DNA of 64,000 nucleotides from Hydrogenophilales bacterium (GCA_016235775.1 JACRIU010000008.1:1-64000), one strand, 5' to 3'. Shown: positions 50,298 through 60,471, counted from the stretch's first letter. The notes: generated by a model not told the origin, from the sequence alone. A program made the numbers and translations.

Positions 50298-51014
50298 ATG
50301 ACCACCCCCGCCCTCGAAATCGACCGCCTCGCCAAACGCTACGGCAAGCTGCCCGTGCTGGAATCGCTCACGCTCACCGTTACGCGCGGCGAATGCTTTG
50401 GCTTGGTCGGCATGAATGGCGCGGGCAAGACCACGCTCATCAAATGCCTGCTCGATTTCTGCGATATCGATGGCGGCCAGATTCGCATCATGGGTACACC
50501 ACACCGCGAAACCCGCGCGCGCAAGCCGCTGGCGTATTTGCCGGAGAGTTTCTTGCCGCCGCACTCGCTCACCGGCCGCGATTTCGTGAAATACATGCTG
50601 GCGCTGCGCGAGCAGCCCTATGACGAGCCGGCCGCGCGCGCGATGTGCGCCGCGCTGGATTTGGATGCGCAAGCCCTGGATCGCCAAGCACGCAGCTACT
50701 CCAAGGGTATGACGCAGAAGCTCGGCTTGGCGGCGGGCTTTCTCAGCCAGGCCGAACTTTTCATCCTGGATGAGCCGATGAGCGGCCTCGACCCCAAAGC
50801 GCGCGCACTGCTGAAACGCCAATTCGCCGCGTTTAAGCAATCCGGCAAGACCCTGTTTTTTAGCTCGCATGTGCTGGCTGACGTAGAAGAAATTTGTGAC
50901 CGCATGGCGATCTTGCATGCGGGCCAATTGCGCTTTATTGGCACGCCGGACGAGTGCCGGGGACAGTATCAGACCGACACGCTTGAAGCGGCTTACCTCA
51001 CCTGCATCGCTTAG
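50298..51014 (+). CDS. ABC transporter ATP-binding protein without adjacent permease
   Basis: LVGMNGAGKTTLIKCLLDFC; YSKGMTQKLGLAAGFLSQAELFILDEPMSGLD. Confidence 0.93.
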   Translation: MTTPALEIDRLAKRYGKLPVLESLTLTVTRGECFGLVGMNGAGKTTLIKCLLDFCDIDGGQIRIMGTPHRETRARKPLAYLPESFLPPHSLTGRDFVKYMLALREQPYDEPAARAMCAALDLDAQALDRQARSYSKGMTQKLGLAAGFLSQAELFILDEPMSGLDPKARALLKRQFAAFKQSGKTLFFSSHVLADVEEICDRMAILHAGQLRFIGTPDECRGQYQTDTLEAAYLTCIA

Positions 51015-51077
51015 AACGCTTACTAAGCACACGTCCCGGCAACGCGCGCTGGCCCAAGTTAAACACGGCTGTTGAAT

Positions 51078-51158
51078 CGCCAAGTGCGCCAAGCAAAAGG
51101 TGAAAAGAATGATTTCCGCTGCCGCTCGATTTCCTTGGCGTCTTGGTGGTGCTTGGGT
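51078..51158. repeat. CGCCAAG-type inverted element
   Basis: CGCCAAGtgCGCCAAG ... CTTGGCGtCTTGGTGgtgCTTGGGTG. Confidence 0.65.
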
Positions 51159-51307
51159 GTTTTCTTAAGCTCAAGCATAGCGTTTCCCGCCCCCACGCTA
51201 ACAAACACATCCTTGCAAACTTAAGCCCAGGCCTTCCAATTGCAAGGGTAATGAAACGTCTAATCGAAGCAGATTTGGTCGAGGTGCGCTCATGAATTTT
51301 CCAAGCT

Positions 51308-51366
51308 TTTCTCTGTGCGCCCTGTGGCCTCTGTACCCCGGAGGGCGCGCTGCGCGCTCGCAAAAG
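51308..51366. repeat. Right-arm-only remnant of a CACAGAG element (copy G)
   Basis: TTTTCTCTGTGCGCCCTGTGGCCTCTGTACCCCGGAGGGCGCGCTGCGCGCTCGCAAAA. Confidence 0.75.
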
Positions 51367-51471
51367 AAGTTTTTAGGATCCTATGCCTCCTACTATCGAT
51401 AGCATGCCAGCGCCATCTCTGGCACAATGTCGATTCTTCGACACCGGCTCGTATTCAGGGGTAAACAAGAT

Positions 51472-52914
51472 ATGGCGACATCCGTAGACAAGCCCAGCCT
51501 GTTGATCGTCGATGACGATCCGCTTATCACCGACACCTTGAGTTTCGTCCTCGATAAATTTTTCGAGGTGCACGTTGCCGACTCTCGCGCCAAAGCGCAA
51601 ACCGTGCTTGCCAGCCTCGATGCCCCGCCGCAACTCGCCCTGGTCGATCTGGGGCTGCCGCCGCTGCAGCATCTGCCGGACGAAGGCTTCCGCCTCATTT
51701 CCGAGTTGCTGGCTTATTCCACCACCATCAAGATTTTGGTGCTGTCGGGCCAAAACGACGAAACCAATGCGCGCCATGCGCGCACCCTGGGGGCGATTGA
51801 TTTCATCGCCAAGCCGTGCGACCCGGATACGCTGCGCAAACATCTGACCAGTGCGCTGCAAGCGCGCAACGCGGAGGTGGCGGCCTCGACCGAAGCCGCG
51901 GCCGATACGAGCTGCGGCATCGTGGGCGATAGCCCGGCGGTGTTGAAGCTGCGCCAGCAGATCGCGCAATTCGCCGATTCGCCGTTCCCGGTATTGATCG
52001 AAGGCGAGTCGGGCAGCGGCAAGGAGCTGGTGTCGAGCTGTTTTCACCGCATGGGCAGCCGCGCCAAGAAGCCATTTCTCGCGCTCAACTGTGCTGCGAT
52101 TTCGCCCACCTTGGTCGAGCCGACGCTGTTCGGCTACAGTAAGGGCGCGTTCACCGGCGCCAATACCGCGCGCTCCGGCTATTTTGAAGATGCGAACGAC
52201 GGCACGTTGTTTTTGGATGAGATCGGCGAGTTGCCGTTCGAGCTGCAAGCGAAACTGTTGCGCGTATTGGAGAACGGCGAATTCCAGCGCGTGGGCGAAA
52301 CCCAAACCCGCCACAGCAATGCGCGCATCGTCGCCGCGACCAATCGCGATTTGCGCGCGGAGATTCGCGCCGGACGCTTCCGCGCCGATCTGTACCATCG
52401 TTTGAGCGTATTCACCGTGAATGTACCGCCCCTGCGCGAGTTGAACGACGACAAGAGCGGGCTGTTGCAACACTTCCGCGCCTTCTACGCCAAGCAGGCC
52501 AATGTAAAGCCATTCGATCTGGACAAGAACGCCCTGGCGCGCTGGATGGCCTATCACTTCCCCGGCAATGTGCGCGAGCTGCGCAATATCGTGATTCGCC
52601 TCACCACCAAATACGCCGGGCAGGCCGTCACTCAAACGCAATTGGAAGACGAGCTCGATACCGATGTCTATACACCGGCCGGATTCGACATCCCCAGCGA
52701 TCAAAAATCACTGGAGGAAATGGCCAAGAAGCATCTGCAAAGCCAGACCAATTTCAATCTGGATCAAACGCTCAAGCAATGGGAGCAGGGCTATGTCGAG
52801 GCCGCGCTCAAAATCACCCATGGCAATCTGAGCCAAGCGGCCAAGCTCTTGGGCGTGAATCGCACCACCTTGTATAGCCGTATGCAGGCGTATCAAATCA
52901 CTACGGATGAATGA
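51472..52914 (+). CDS. Sigma-54-dependent response regulator (PrsR-like)
   Basis: REC LLIVDDDPLITDTLSF; AAA+ GESGSGKELVSSCFHRMGSRAKKPFLALNCAAI, GAFTGA; Fis-type HTH. Confidence 0.92.
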   Translation: MATSVDKPSLLIVDDDPLITDTLSFVLDKFFEVHVADSRAKAQTVLASLDAPPQLALVDLGLPPLQHLPDEGFRLISELLAYSTTIKILVLSGQNDETNARHARTLGAIDFIAKPCDPDTLRKHLTSALQARNAEVAASTEAAADTSCGIVGDSPAVLKLRQQIAQFADSPFPVLIEGESGSGKELVSSCFHRMGSRAKKPFLALNCAAISPTLVEPTLFGYSKGAFTGANTARSGYFEDANDGTLFLDEIGELPFELQAKLLRVLENGEFQRVGETQTRHSNARIVAATNRDLRAEIRAGRFRADLYHRLSVFTVNVPPLRELNDDKSGLLQHFRAFYAKQANVKPFDLDKNALARWMAYHFPGNVRELRNIVIRLTTKYAGQAVTQTQLEDELDTDVYTPAGFDIPSDQKSLEEMAKKHLQSQTNFNLDQTLKQWEQGYVEAALKITHGNLSQAAKLLGVNRTTLYSRMQAYQITTDE

Positions 52915-52933
52915 CCTAAGACCGCAATGCTTG

Positions 52934-53059
52934 CCACAGAGGTCACAGAGATCACAGAGAAATGCGTGGAATGCGCATGGCTTCTGGCTCGTCCTTTTGA
53001 TAAGAGTGGTCTACCGGGAAAACCACGGTTTTACTCTGTGGCCTCTGTGTTCTCTGTAC
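52934..53059. repeat. CACAGAG inverted element, copy D
   Basis: Arm 52934-52959, 74-nt interior, arm 53034-53059, then the variant tail ACCCCGGCGGGTAGGCTGCGCGCTGGCAAA. Confidence 0.94.
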
Positions 53060-53111
53060 CCCGGCGGGTAGGCTGCGCGCTGGCAAATTGTTTTTTCTAG
53101 GATAGCGCCCC

Positions 53112-54443
53112 GTGTATTACGAGCACTTCGGCCTTACCCAACCGCCGTTCAAAATCACGCCCAACACCGCGTTCTTTTTCCCCGGCGGTAATCGCGGCCC
53201 CATCCTCGATGCGCTGGTTTACGCCATCACCCAAGGCGAAGGCATCATCAAGGTCACGGGTGAAGTCGGCAGCGGAAAGACCATGCTGTGCCGCATGCTG
53301 GAGGCGAGCCTGCCGGATACGGTGGAGACGATCTACCTCGCCAACCCAAGTGTTGCGCCGGGCGAAATTCTGCACGCCATCGCCTTCGATATGCATTTGG
53401 ATATACCGAAAGACGCCAGCCGCCAGCAAGTGATGCAGTTGCTGCAAGCGTATTTGGTGCAGCGCCACGCCGAAGGCAAACAAGTCGTGATTTTCGTCGA
53501 GGAAGCGCAGGCCACGCCGATTGCGACGCTGGAAGAAATTCGCCTGCTCTCCAATCTGGAGACGCAGCACCACAAGCTATTGCAGATCGTTTTATTCGGG
53601 CAGCCGGAGTTGGATGAAATCCTCGCCGACCCCGCGATCCGGCAATTGAAAGAACGCATCACCCACAGCTTTCGCCTCGATCCGCTCAACACCACCGACA
53701 TCCGCGCCTATCTCGATTTCCGCATGCGCCAAGCCGGTTACAAAGGCCCGGATGTGTTCAGCGTGGGCGCGGTGCGCGAAATTGCACGCGCCTCGATCGG
53801 CCTCACGCGCCGCGTCAACATCATCGCCGACAAGGCGCTGCTCGCCGCCTACACCGAGCAAAAGCACGACATCTCCGCGCGCCATGTATTCGCGGCGGCG
53901 CAGGATTCCGAATTCACCGACATCGTGCCGCGCAAGCTCTGGGGCATCGGTCTGGGTGCTGCCGGGCTGCTCTTGCTGGGCATCGGCATCGGCATGGCCT
54001 TGCCGCCCTTGTTTAAATCGCCGGCGGTTTCCACGCCGCCCGCGCCGGCCCCAGCCGTTGCGCTGCCGGCTACACCCGCGCCTCCCGCCCTTGCTGTGCA
54101 AGCTAAAGATATCGTCGAAGCGCGGTTGGCCGCGACCGAACAATGGCTGGCCAACACCCCGCCGGAGACGGTGGGCATCCATGTCCAACTGCTGGGCGCG
54201 GGAGATGCGAAGCGGCTCGAAAACTATCTCGCCGAGTTGGGCAAAAGCGTTGATATCGCGCAGGTTTTTGTGTACCGTACCAAGGCTGGTGGCAAGCCTG
54301 CGTATAGCGTGATTTACGGTAGCTACCCGAGTCGCGCCGCAGCCAATGCCGCGCTCGCGCAACTGCCGGCCAAGCTGCAAGCGCAGCGCCCCTACTTGCG
54401 CACCGTGCAAGGCATGCGCGCCGAAATCGGTGCGGCGCGCTAA
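53112..54443 (+). CDS. MshM/ExeA-like AAA ATPase with SPOR-like C-terminus
   Basis: GTG start; MYYEHFGLTQPPFKITPNTAFFFPGGNRGPILDALVYAITQGEGIIKVTGEVGSGKTMLCRML. Confidence 0.9.
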   Translation: MYYEHFGLTQPPFKITPNTAFFFPGGNRGPILDALVYAITQGEGIIKVTGEVGSGKTMLCRMLEASLPDTVETIYLANPSVAPGEILHAIAFDMHLDIPKDASRQQVMQLLQAYLVQRHAEGKQVVIFVEEAQATPIATLEEIRLLSNLETQHHKLLQIVLFGQPELDEILADPAIRQLKERITHSFRLDPLNTTDIRAYLDFRMRQAGYKGPDVFSVGAVREIARASIGLTRRVNIIADKALLAAYTEQKHDISARHVFAAAQDSEFTDIVPRKLWGIGLGAAGLLLLGIGIGMALPPLFKSPAVSTPPAPAPAVALPATPAPPALAVQAKDIVEARLAATEQWLANTPPETVGIHVQLLGAGDAKRLENYLAELGKSVDIAQVFVYRTKAGGKPAYSVIYGSYPSRAAANAALAQLPAKLQAQRPYLRTVQGMRAEIGAAR

Positions 54444-54467
54444 GTGTCAAGGATAGCGCCAAGGATA

Positions 54468-56219
54468 ATGTTGAACGCAGCCTCTTCTACTTTGTTTCGT
54501 TATGCGTCGCTAGGCGCGCTGATAGCGCTTGGCGGCTGTGCGCAGGAACCCCGCATCGCACAATCGCAAGGACATATTTCCCAAACGCCCCCCGCCCAAG
54601 CGGCGAGCGCCATCCCCGCCCCGGTGCAAGTGCCCACGCAATTGCCGCCGCCCAAAGTGCAAGCCAAGCCGCTCACCTATAACGTGGTGGTGACCGAAGT
54701 GCCGGCGAAGGAACTGCTGTTTTCCCTCGCGCGCGACACCAAGCTCAACATCGACGTGCACCCCAACATCCAGGGCGTGGTCACGCTCAACGCGATCAAC
54801 GAAACCCTGCCCGCGATTCTGGATCGCATCGCGAATCAAGTGAATCTGCGCTACAAGCTGGAAGGCAATACGCTGATCGTGACGCCGGATTCGCCATTTT
54901 TGAAATCGTATCAGGTCAACTACGTAAACTTGTCGCGTAAAACCACCTCCAGCATCGGCGTAGCGACTCAAGTTGCTACTACGGGCGTAGCGACCGGCGG
55001 TTCCGGCGGAGGCGCTTCCGGGGCGGGCAATAACAGTTCAAGCACCACTGTGGCCAGCACGTCTAACAATGAATTTTGGGAAGTTCTGACTGCCAATATT
55101 CGCGATATTTTGAAATCCACACGTTCGGTTAGCCAGACGGCCGAAGATAAAAACGCTCGTGTCGAGTCTGCGCGCGCTTCGCGCGAAGAGCGCTTGCAGC
55201 AAGCCAGTGCAGTTGCCCGCGCGGGCCAATCGGCCCCGCAGTTGTTTAACTCCATCTTCGGCAAGCAGGGGGACGTCTTCGCCGAGGCGAAAGATGAAGT
55301 GATTGTTAATCCAAGCGCCGGCGCGGTGCTGGTGATGGCAACAGAAGTGCAGCACAAGATTATCAATCAGTATATTGACAGCGTAATGCTTTCGGCTAAC
55401 CGGCAAGTGCTGATCGAAGCCACGATTGTTGAAGTCACCCTAAAAGATCAATTCCGCGCAGGCATCGATTGGACACGCTTAGTGGCTTTGGGCGCTGGCG
55501 CCACTGGTTTCAGCTTCACGCCCGCCACCAATTTGGCCGGAAGTCTGACCGCGTTCCAAACCCTTACCTATCAGAACGCGAACGACAATTTCAAAGCCGC
55601 TATCAAATTGCTGGATTCTTTCGGCGAGGCACGCGTGCTCTCCAGCCCGAAGTTGTTGGTGTTGAACAATCAAACTTCCATGCTCAAAGTGGTGGATAAC
55701 TTAGTTTATTTTTCAGTCGAAGTGACCCCCGGCTCGACCACGGGCACCACCATTACGGCAGCCACCTATTCAACCACGGCGCACACTGTGCCAGTGGGCG
55801 TCATCATGGCGGTGACGCCACAGATCAACGAGAGCGGCCGTGTGACGCTGGTCGTACGTCCAACTATTTCACGCAAGAATGGGGAAGTGAGCGACCCTAA
55901 TCCCGCGCTTACCACCGTGACCAACAAAGTGCCGATCATTCAAGTGCGCGAAATGGAATCTGTTTTGCAAGTACCCAGTGGCGAAACCATCGTGCTCGGT
56001 GGATTGATGCAGGACGACTCTTCCAAAAACCGCGATGGCTTGCCGGGCTTGACCGACAATCCCGTCACCAATGTTCTGTTTGGTACGCGCGACAGGAATG
56101 TAACGCAAACCGAACTCGTCATCTTTCTCCGCCCCACCGTCATCACCAATCCCAGTTTGTCGAGCGACGAACTCTCGTTTTACAAACGCTACCTACCTAA
56201 AGCCGACGCCAAGCCATGA
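54468..56219 (+). CDS. MSHA-type pilus secretin, MshL-like
   Basis: Lipobox GGCAQ; secretin core VEATIVEVTLKDQFRAGIDW...VPSGETIVLGGLMQDDSSKNRDGLPGL. Confidence 0.92.
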   Translation: MLNAASSTLFRYASLGALIALGGCAQEPRIAQSQGHISQTPPAQAASAIPAPVQVPTQLPPPKVQAKPLTYNVVVTEVPAKELLFSLARDTKLNIDVHPNIQGVVTLNAINETLPAILDRIANQVNLRYKLEGNTLIVTPDSPFLKSYQVNYVNLSRKTTSSIGVATQVATTGVATGGSGGGASGAGNNSSSTTVASTSNNEFWEVLTANIRDILKSTRSVSQTAEDKNARVESARASREERLQQASAVARAGQSAPQLFNSIFGKQGDVFAEAKDEVIVNPSAGAVLVMATEVQHKIINQYIDSVMLSANRQVLIEATIVEVTLKDQFRAGIDWTRLVALGAGATGFSFTPATNLAGSLTAFQTLTYQNANDNFKAAIKLLDSFGEARVLSSPKLLVLNNQTSMLKVVDNLVYFSVEVTPGSTTGTTITAATYSTTAHTVPVGVIMAVTPQINESGRVTLVVRPTISRKNGEVSDPNPALTTVTNKVPIIQVREMESVLQVPSGETIVLGGLMQDDSSKNRDGLPGLTDNPVTNVLFGTRDRNVTQTELVIFLRPTVITNPSLSSDELSFYKRYLPKADAKP

Positions 56220-57295
56220 GCCTGTTGTTGAAGGCGCTCAAGCATGCGGATCGTGGCTCGGCGTTGTCGCTGGAGCCGATGGCCGCGCGCGCATCTGATG
56301 CGCACACGCCGCCCCCCACCGCTCAAGCGGCAGCGGAGTTGATGTTCGAAAAACATGCTGCGTCTGAAAAGCGGCGTCTGCTGATTTTGCTTGGTTCCCT
56401 GGGTGCAGTAGTAGTGGTCATGGGCGTGTATTTTTATGTCGCGATCTTTATGCCCTGGGTGTTTTTGCCAAAACCTCCCTCGCCGCCAGCGCAGCCGGTG
56501 ATCACGACCCAAGCACAACGCCCGATTGAAACGCTGCCGCCGCTCACACAAACTATTCCCGCGCCGCCACCCGCTATGAAGCCGCTTGAGCCGGCGCGTT
56601 CCACCACGCAAGCACCCAGTGCAGACACACCAAAGCCGCGCGCCAATAGCGCCCTGCGCAAGGAGGGGGCCAGCGTGGCGCCGGCAACGCCGGACACCGG
56701 CATCAAAGTGGTTGGCGGTAGCGCGCAATCCAGCGGCGGGATTTCGAACGCCTATCAGTTGCTGCAGGACGGACGCTTGGAGGATGCACGGCGCGCGTAT
56801 GAAAAACTGCGCGCCTTGGAGCCGCGCAATCCGGATGTACTGCTTGGCCTGGCGCTGATCGCACAGCGTCAGGGTCGCGCTGACGACGCGGTGCAGCACT
56901 ATCTCAAGGCGCTGGAAGCCGACCCCAAAAACACTTTCGCGCAAGCCAGTCTGACCGGCATGGTGGCGCGCGCTGATCCGCAAGCGGCGGAAACAAAGTT
57001 CAAATCGCTCATCGCGCAACAGCCCGCCGCCTATTTGTATTTCGGTTTGGGCAATGTGTATGCGGCGCAAGGCCGCTGGAATGAAGCGCAAAATGCGTAT
57101 TTCGACGCGCAGCGGCTGGAGCCGGATTCACCCGACTATGCTTTCAATCTCGCAGTGAGCCTGGAGCACATCAATCAGCCGCGCGCCGCGCTCGATTATT
57201 ATCAGCGCGCGCTCAAACTCATACAAACCAGGAGCGCGTCGTTTGATGTGGCGCAGGTGAAGTCACGCATCCAGCAGTTGGGTAGTGCGAAATAA
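56216..57295 (+). CDS. TPR protein, MshN-like
   Basis: One TM; TPR LEDARRAYEKLRALEPRNPDVLLGLALIAQRQGRADDAVQHYLKALEADPKN; 4-nt overlap with the secretin. Confidence 0.85.
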   Translation: MSLLLKALKHADRGSALSLEPMAARASDAHTPPPTAQAAAELMFEKHAASEKRRLLILLGSLGAVVVVMGVYFYVAIFMPWVFLPKPPSPPAQPVITTQAQRPIETLPPLTQTIPAPPPAMKPLEPARSTTQAPSADTPKPRANSALRKEGASVAPATPDTGIKVVGGSAQSSGGISNAYQLLQDGRLEDARRAYEKLRALEPRNPDVLLGLALIAQRQGRADDAVQHYLKALEADPKNTFAQASLTGMVARADPQAAETKFKSLIAQQPAAYLYFGLGNVYAAQGRWNEAQNAYFDAQRLEPDSPDYAFNLAVSLEHINQPRAALDYYQRALKLIQTRSASFDVAQVKSRIQQLGSAK

Positions 57296-57350
57296 TATTC
57301 TGTTGCATCGGTGTCCACACAGGTGCGCGAGCATCTGTCGAGTAAGTGTC

Positions 57351-57440
57351 TCCCCCTTTGAAAAAGGGGGAACAAGGGGGATTTGTAAGTTGCCTCAACG
57401 TGTTAAATCCCCCCTAACCCCCCTTTTGCAAAGGGGGGAA
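57351..57440. repeat. CCCCCTTT/AAAGGGGG inverted intergenic element
   Basis: TCCCCCTTTGAAAAAGGGGGAACAAGGGGGATTT...AAATCCCCCCTAACCCCCCTTTTGCAAAGGGGGGAA. Confidence 0.9.
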
Positions 57441-57487
57441 GAAATATCGTTTTGGTATTTATCCGTGGTTTACAAGGCCTGTCCTTA

Positions 57488-59197
57488 ATGAACGAACAAC
57501 GTAAAAAACCCCGCTTGGGCGATCTGCTGGTGCAGCAGGGGCTGATCACGCAGGATCAGTTGCGCATCGCGCTGATCGAGCAGGAACAAAACAAGCTGCC
57601 ACTGGGCCAGCAGTTGGTGTTGTTGGGCTTCGTGACGGAAGCGGTGATCCGCGACATCGTGGCGCAGACCATCGGCCAGGAAAGCGTGGATCTGGCCGCG
57701 GTCGCGGCCGATGTGGAGGCGATGAGGCTGGTGCCGGAGGATTTCGCGCGCCGCCATAATCTGCTGCCGATCGCTTTCGATCCCGAGAAGCAGCGGCTGG
57801 TGATCGCGATGTCGGACATGTTCAACGTGGTGGCGCTGGATCAGCTGCGCGCCATGATCGACCCGCAAACCGAGATCAAGGCCGTGCTAGCGGGGCTGGC
57901 GCAGTTGCAGGAGCACATCGATCGCTTTTACGGTTATGAGTTGTCGGTGGATGGCATTCTGCGCGAAATCGAAACCGGCGAAATCGATTATCAGAGCCTG
58001 CAAACCGCCGGCGGCGAAACGGAATACACGCAGCCGGTGGTGCGGCTGGTGAATTCCCTGCTGGTGGATGCGGTGAAGCACGGCTCGTCCGATATCCACT
58101 TCGAGCCGGAATTCGCTTTTCTGCGCATCCGCTACCGCATCGACGGCGTGCTGGAGCAAGTGCGCAGCCTGCACAAAACCTATTGGCCGAGCATCGCGGT
58201 GCGGCTCAAGGTGATGAGCGGCATCAACATCGCGGAGACCCGCGCCGCGCAGGACGGGCGCTTCTCGCTCAATCTTTCCGGGCGTCCGATCGACTTTCGC
58301 GTCTCCACCCAGCCGACGGTGTACGGCGAGAATATCGTGCTGCGGATTCTGGATCGCGAGCGTTCGATCATCCCGCTCGAACGCATGGATCTGACGGACG
58401 ACACGCTCGCCACCTTGCGTTTGATGATGGCGCGGCCGGAGGGCATTCTGATCGTGACCGGCCCCACCGGCTCCGGCAAAACCACCACGCTGTATTCGCT
58501 GCTGACGCATCTCAATAACGAAACCATCAACATCATGACGCTGGAAGACCCGGTGGAATACCCGGTGACGCTGATGCGCCAGACCTCGGTCAACGAGACC
58601 GTGAAAATGGATTTCGTGAACGGCATCCGCTCCATCATGCGCCAAGACCCGGATGTGATTCTGGTGGGCGAGGTGCGCGACAAGGATACGGCGGAGATGG
58701 CGTTTCGCGCCGCGATGACCGGGCATCAAGTCTTCACTACGCTGCACACCAACTCCGCGCTCGGCACGTTTCCGCGCTTGCTGGATATCGGCATCTCAAC
58801 CGAGATCATGGCCGGCAATATCATCGGCGTCATCGCGCAACGCCTGGTGCGGGTGCTGTGCCCGCATTGCAAGGAAGCCTATGCCCCGAGTATGGAGGAA
58901 TGCCAGTTATTGGGCATGGGGACGCAATGCGTCACGACCATCTACCGCGCGGTGGGTTGCAAGCTTTGCCACCATAAGGGCTATCGCGGGCGCATGGCCT
59001 TGATGGAGCTGCTGTTCATGGATGGCGACTTGGATGATCTCGTCGCGCGCCACGCCACCTTGCGTGAATTGCGCGAAGCCGCGCTCACCAAAGGCTTCAA
59101 GCCCTTGGCGGAAGACGGCATCCGGCGCGTGATGGAGGGGCGCACCAGCCTGGCGGAAGTGTCGCGCGTGGTGGATCTGACCGGCCGCCTGCGCTAA
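57488..59197 (+). CDS. MshE-like GspE/PilB family ATPase
   Basis: MNEQRKKPRLGDLLVQQGLITQDQLRIALIEQ; GPTGSGKTTTLYSLLTHLNNETINIMTLEDPVEYPV. Confidence 0.94.
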   Translation: MNEQRKKPRLGDLLVQQGLITQDQLRIALIEQEQNKLPLGQQLVLLGFVTEAVIRDIVAQTIGQESVDLAAVAADVEAMRLVPEDFARRHNLLPIAFDPEKQRLVIAMSDMFNVVALDQLRAMIDPQTEIKAVLAGLAQLQEHIDRFYGYELSVDGILREIETGEIDYQSLQTAGGETEYTQPVVRLVNSLLVDAVKHGSSDIHFEPEFAFLRIRYRIDGVLEQVRSLHKTYWPSIAVRLKVMSGINIAETRAAQDGRFSLNLSGRPIDFRVSTQPTVYGENIVLRILDRERSIIPLERMDLTDDTLATLRLMMARPEGILIVTGPTGSGKTTTLYSLLTHLNNETINIMTLEDPVEYPVTLMRQTSVNETVKMDFVNGIRSIMRQDPDVILVGEVRDKDTAEMAFRAAMTGHQVFTTLHTNSALGTFPRLLDIGISTEIMAGNIIGVIAQRLVRVLCPHCKEAYAPSMEECQLLGMGTQCVTTIYRAVGCKLCHHKGYRGRMALMELLFMDGDLDDLVARHATLRELREAALTKGFKPLAEDGIRRVMEGRTSLAEVSRVVDLTGRLR

Positions 59198-59255
59198 TCG
59201 CCATGCCCGCTTTTGACTATCCAGCTTCCCGCTCACCGCTTCCCGCTCACGCATA

Positions 59256-60461
59256 ATGGCCGCCTTCCAATATTTCGCCGTCGATCGCACCGGGCGCCAC
59301 GTGCGCGGCCGCATGGATGCCGCGAACGAAAGCGATCTGGAGCAGCGCTTGCGCCGCATGGGCTTGGATTTGGTCACCAGCCGCCTCAAATCGCCGATGG
59401 CGTCACTGGCCTTCAAAAAAACCATATCGCGCCAAGACCTGATCAACTTTTGCTTTCACCTGGAGCAAATTTCCAAGAGCGGCATTCCCTTGCTGGAGGG
59501 CTTGGCCGATCTCGGGGTGAGCACCGACAACCGGCGCTTTCGCGAAGTGATTTCCGCCATGCACGAGGACATGCAAGGCGGCAAACTTTTATCCGAAGCG
59601 ATGGCGCGGCACCCGGCGGTATTCGACCGCTTGTTCGTGAGCCTGATCCGCACCGGCGAGCAAACCGGCAATATGCCGGAAGTGCTAAACGATTTGGCCG
59701 CGACGCTGAATTGGCAAGATGCCTTGGTGTCTAAAACCAAACTGCTATTGCTCTACCCGGCAATCGTCTTCATCGTGGTGACGGCGGTGGTATTTTTTCT
59801 CATGCTGTATTTGGTGCCGAAGCTGGTGACTTTTCTCACCACCATGCAACAGACCTTGCCCTTGCAGACGCGCCTATTGATCTGGCTTTCCGAAGTCTTT
59901 GGCAGTTATTGGGCGCTGTTGTTGGGCTTGCCGGTCACGCTGTTCGTGATCGGCGTCACGGCGGTGCGCACCAATACTAACGCGCGCCTGCTGTGGGATT
60001 ATTTGAAACTCAATCTGCCGCTGGTGGGGCCGATCTTGCAGCAGATTTTGCTGGCCCGCTTCGCCAATTATTTCGCACTGCTGTATCGCTCCGGCATTAC
60101 GATTCTCGATGCCTTGGCCGCGTGCGAAGGGGTGGTGGCCAACCGCTACGTGGCTGACGGTTTGCGTCGCGCCGGGCAGCAAATCAACGCGGGTGACAGC
60201 CTGACTGAAAGCCTGCGCAACCTGGGCTTGTTTCCGCCGCTGGTGATCCGCATGATCCGCATCGGCGAGACGACCGGCGCGCTGGATGAAGCGCTGATGA
60301 ATGTCGGCGCCTTTTACCAGCGCAGTGTGGAAAATTGGGTAGAGCGCGCGCTCAAGTTGCTGCAGGTGGGGCTGACGATGTTTTTGGGTTTGATCCTGGC
60401 CTTCATCATGTATGCCGTGCTGTCGCCGATTTATGATATTTTCGGCAAATTGTCTTTTTAG
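59256..60461 (+). CDS. MshG/PilC-like inner-membrane pilus assembly protein
   Basis: Two T2SF domains; 401 aa; cluster position. Confidence 0.93.
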   Translation: MAAFQYFAVDRTGRHVRGRMDAANESDLEQRLRRMGLDLVTSRLKSPMASLAFKKTISRQDLINFCFHLEQISKSGIPLLEGLADLGVSTDNRRFREVISAMHEDMQGGKLLSEAMARHPAVFDRLFVSLIRTGEQTGNMPEVLNDLAATLNWQDALVSKTKLLLLYPAIVFIVVTAVVFFLMLYLVPKLVTFLTTMQQTLPLQTRLLIWLSEVFGSYWALLLGLPVTLFVIGVTAVRTNTNARLLWDYLKLNLPLVGPILQQILLARFANYFALLYRSGITILDALAACEGVVANRYVADGLRRAGQQINAGDSLTESLRNLGLFPPLVIRMIRIGETTGALDEALMNVGAFYQRSVENWVERALKLLQVGLTMFLGLILAFIMYAVLSPIYDIFGKLSF

Positions 60462-60471
60462 CCCGAGTTTT

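Noticed and set aside
51373-52704. 443-aa minus-strand ORF antisense to the PrsR-like regulator
   Set aside because: Shadow ORF of a well-supported sigma-54 regulator; composition is artefactual.
57887-58747. 286-aa ORF antisense to the MshE-like ATPase, and similar shadows in the kinase and murA genes
   Set aside because: Same shadow-ORF pattern in high-GC coding sequence.
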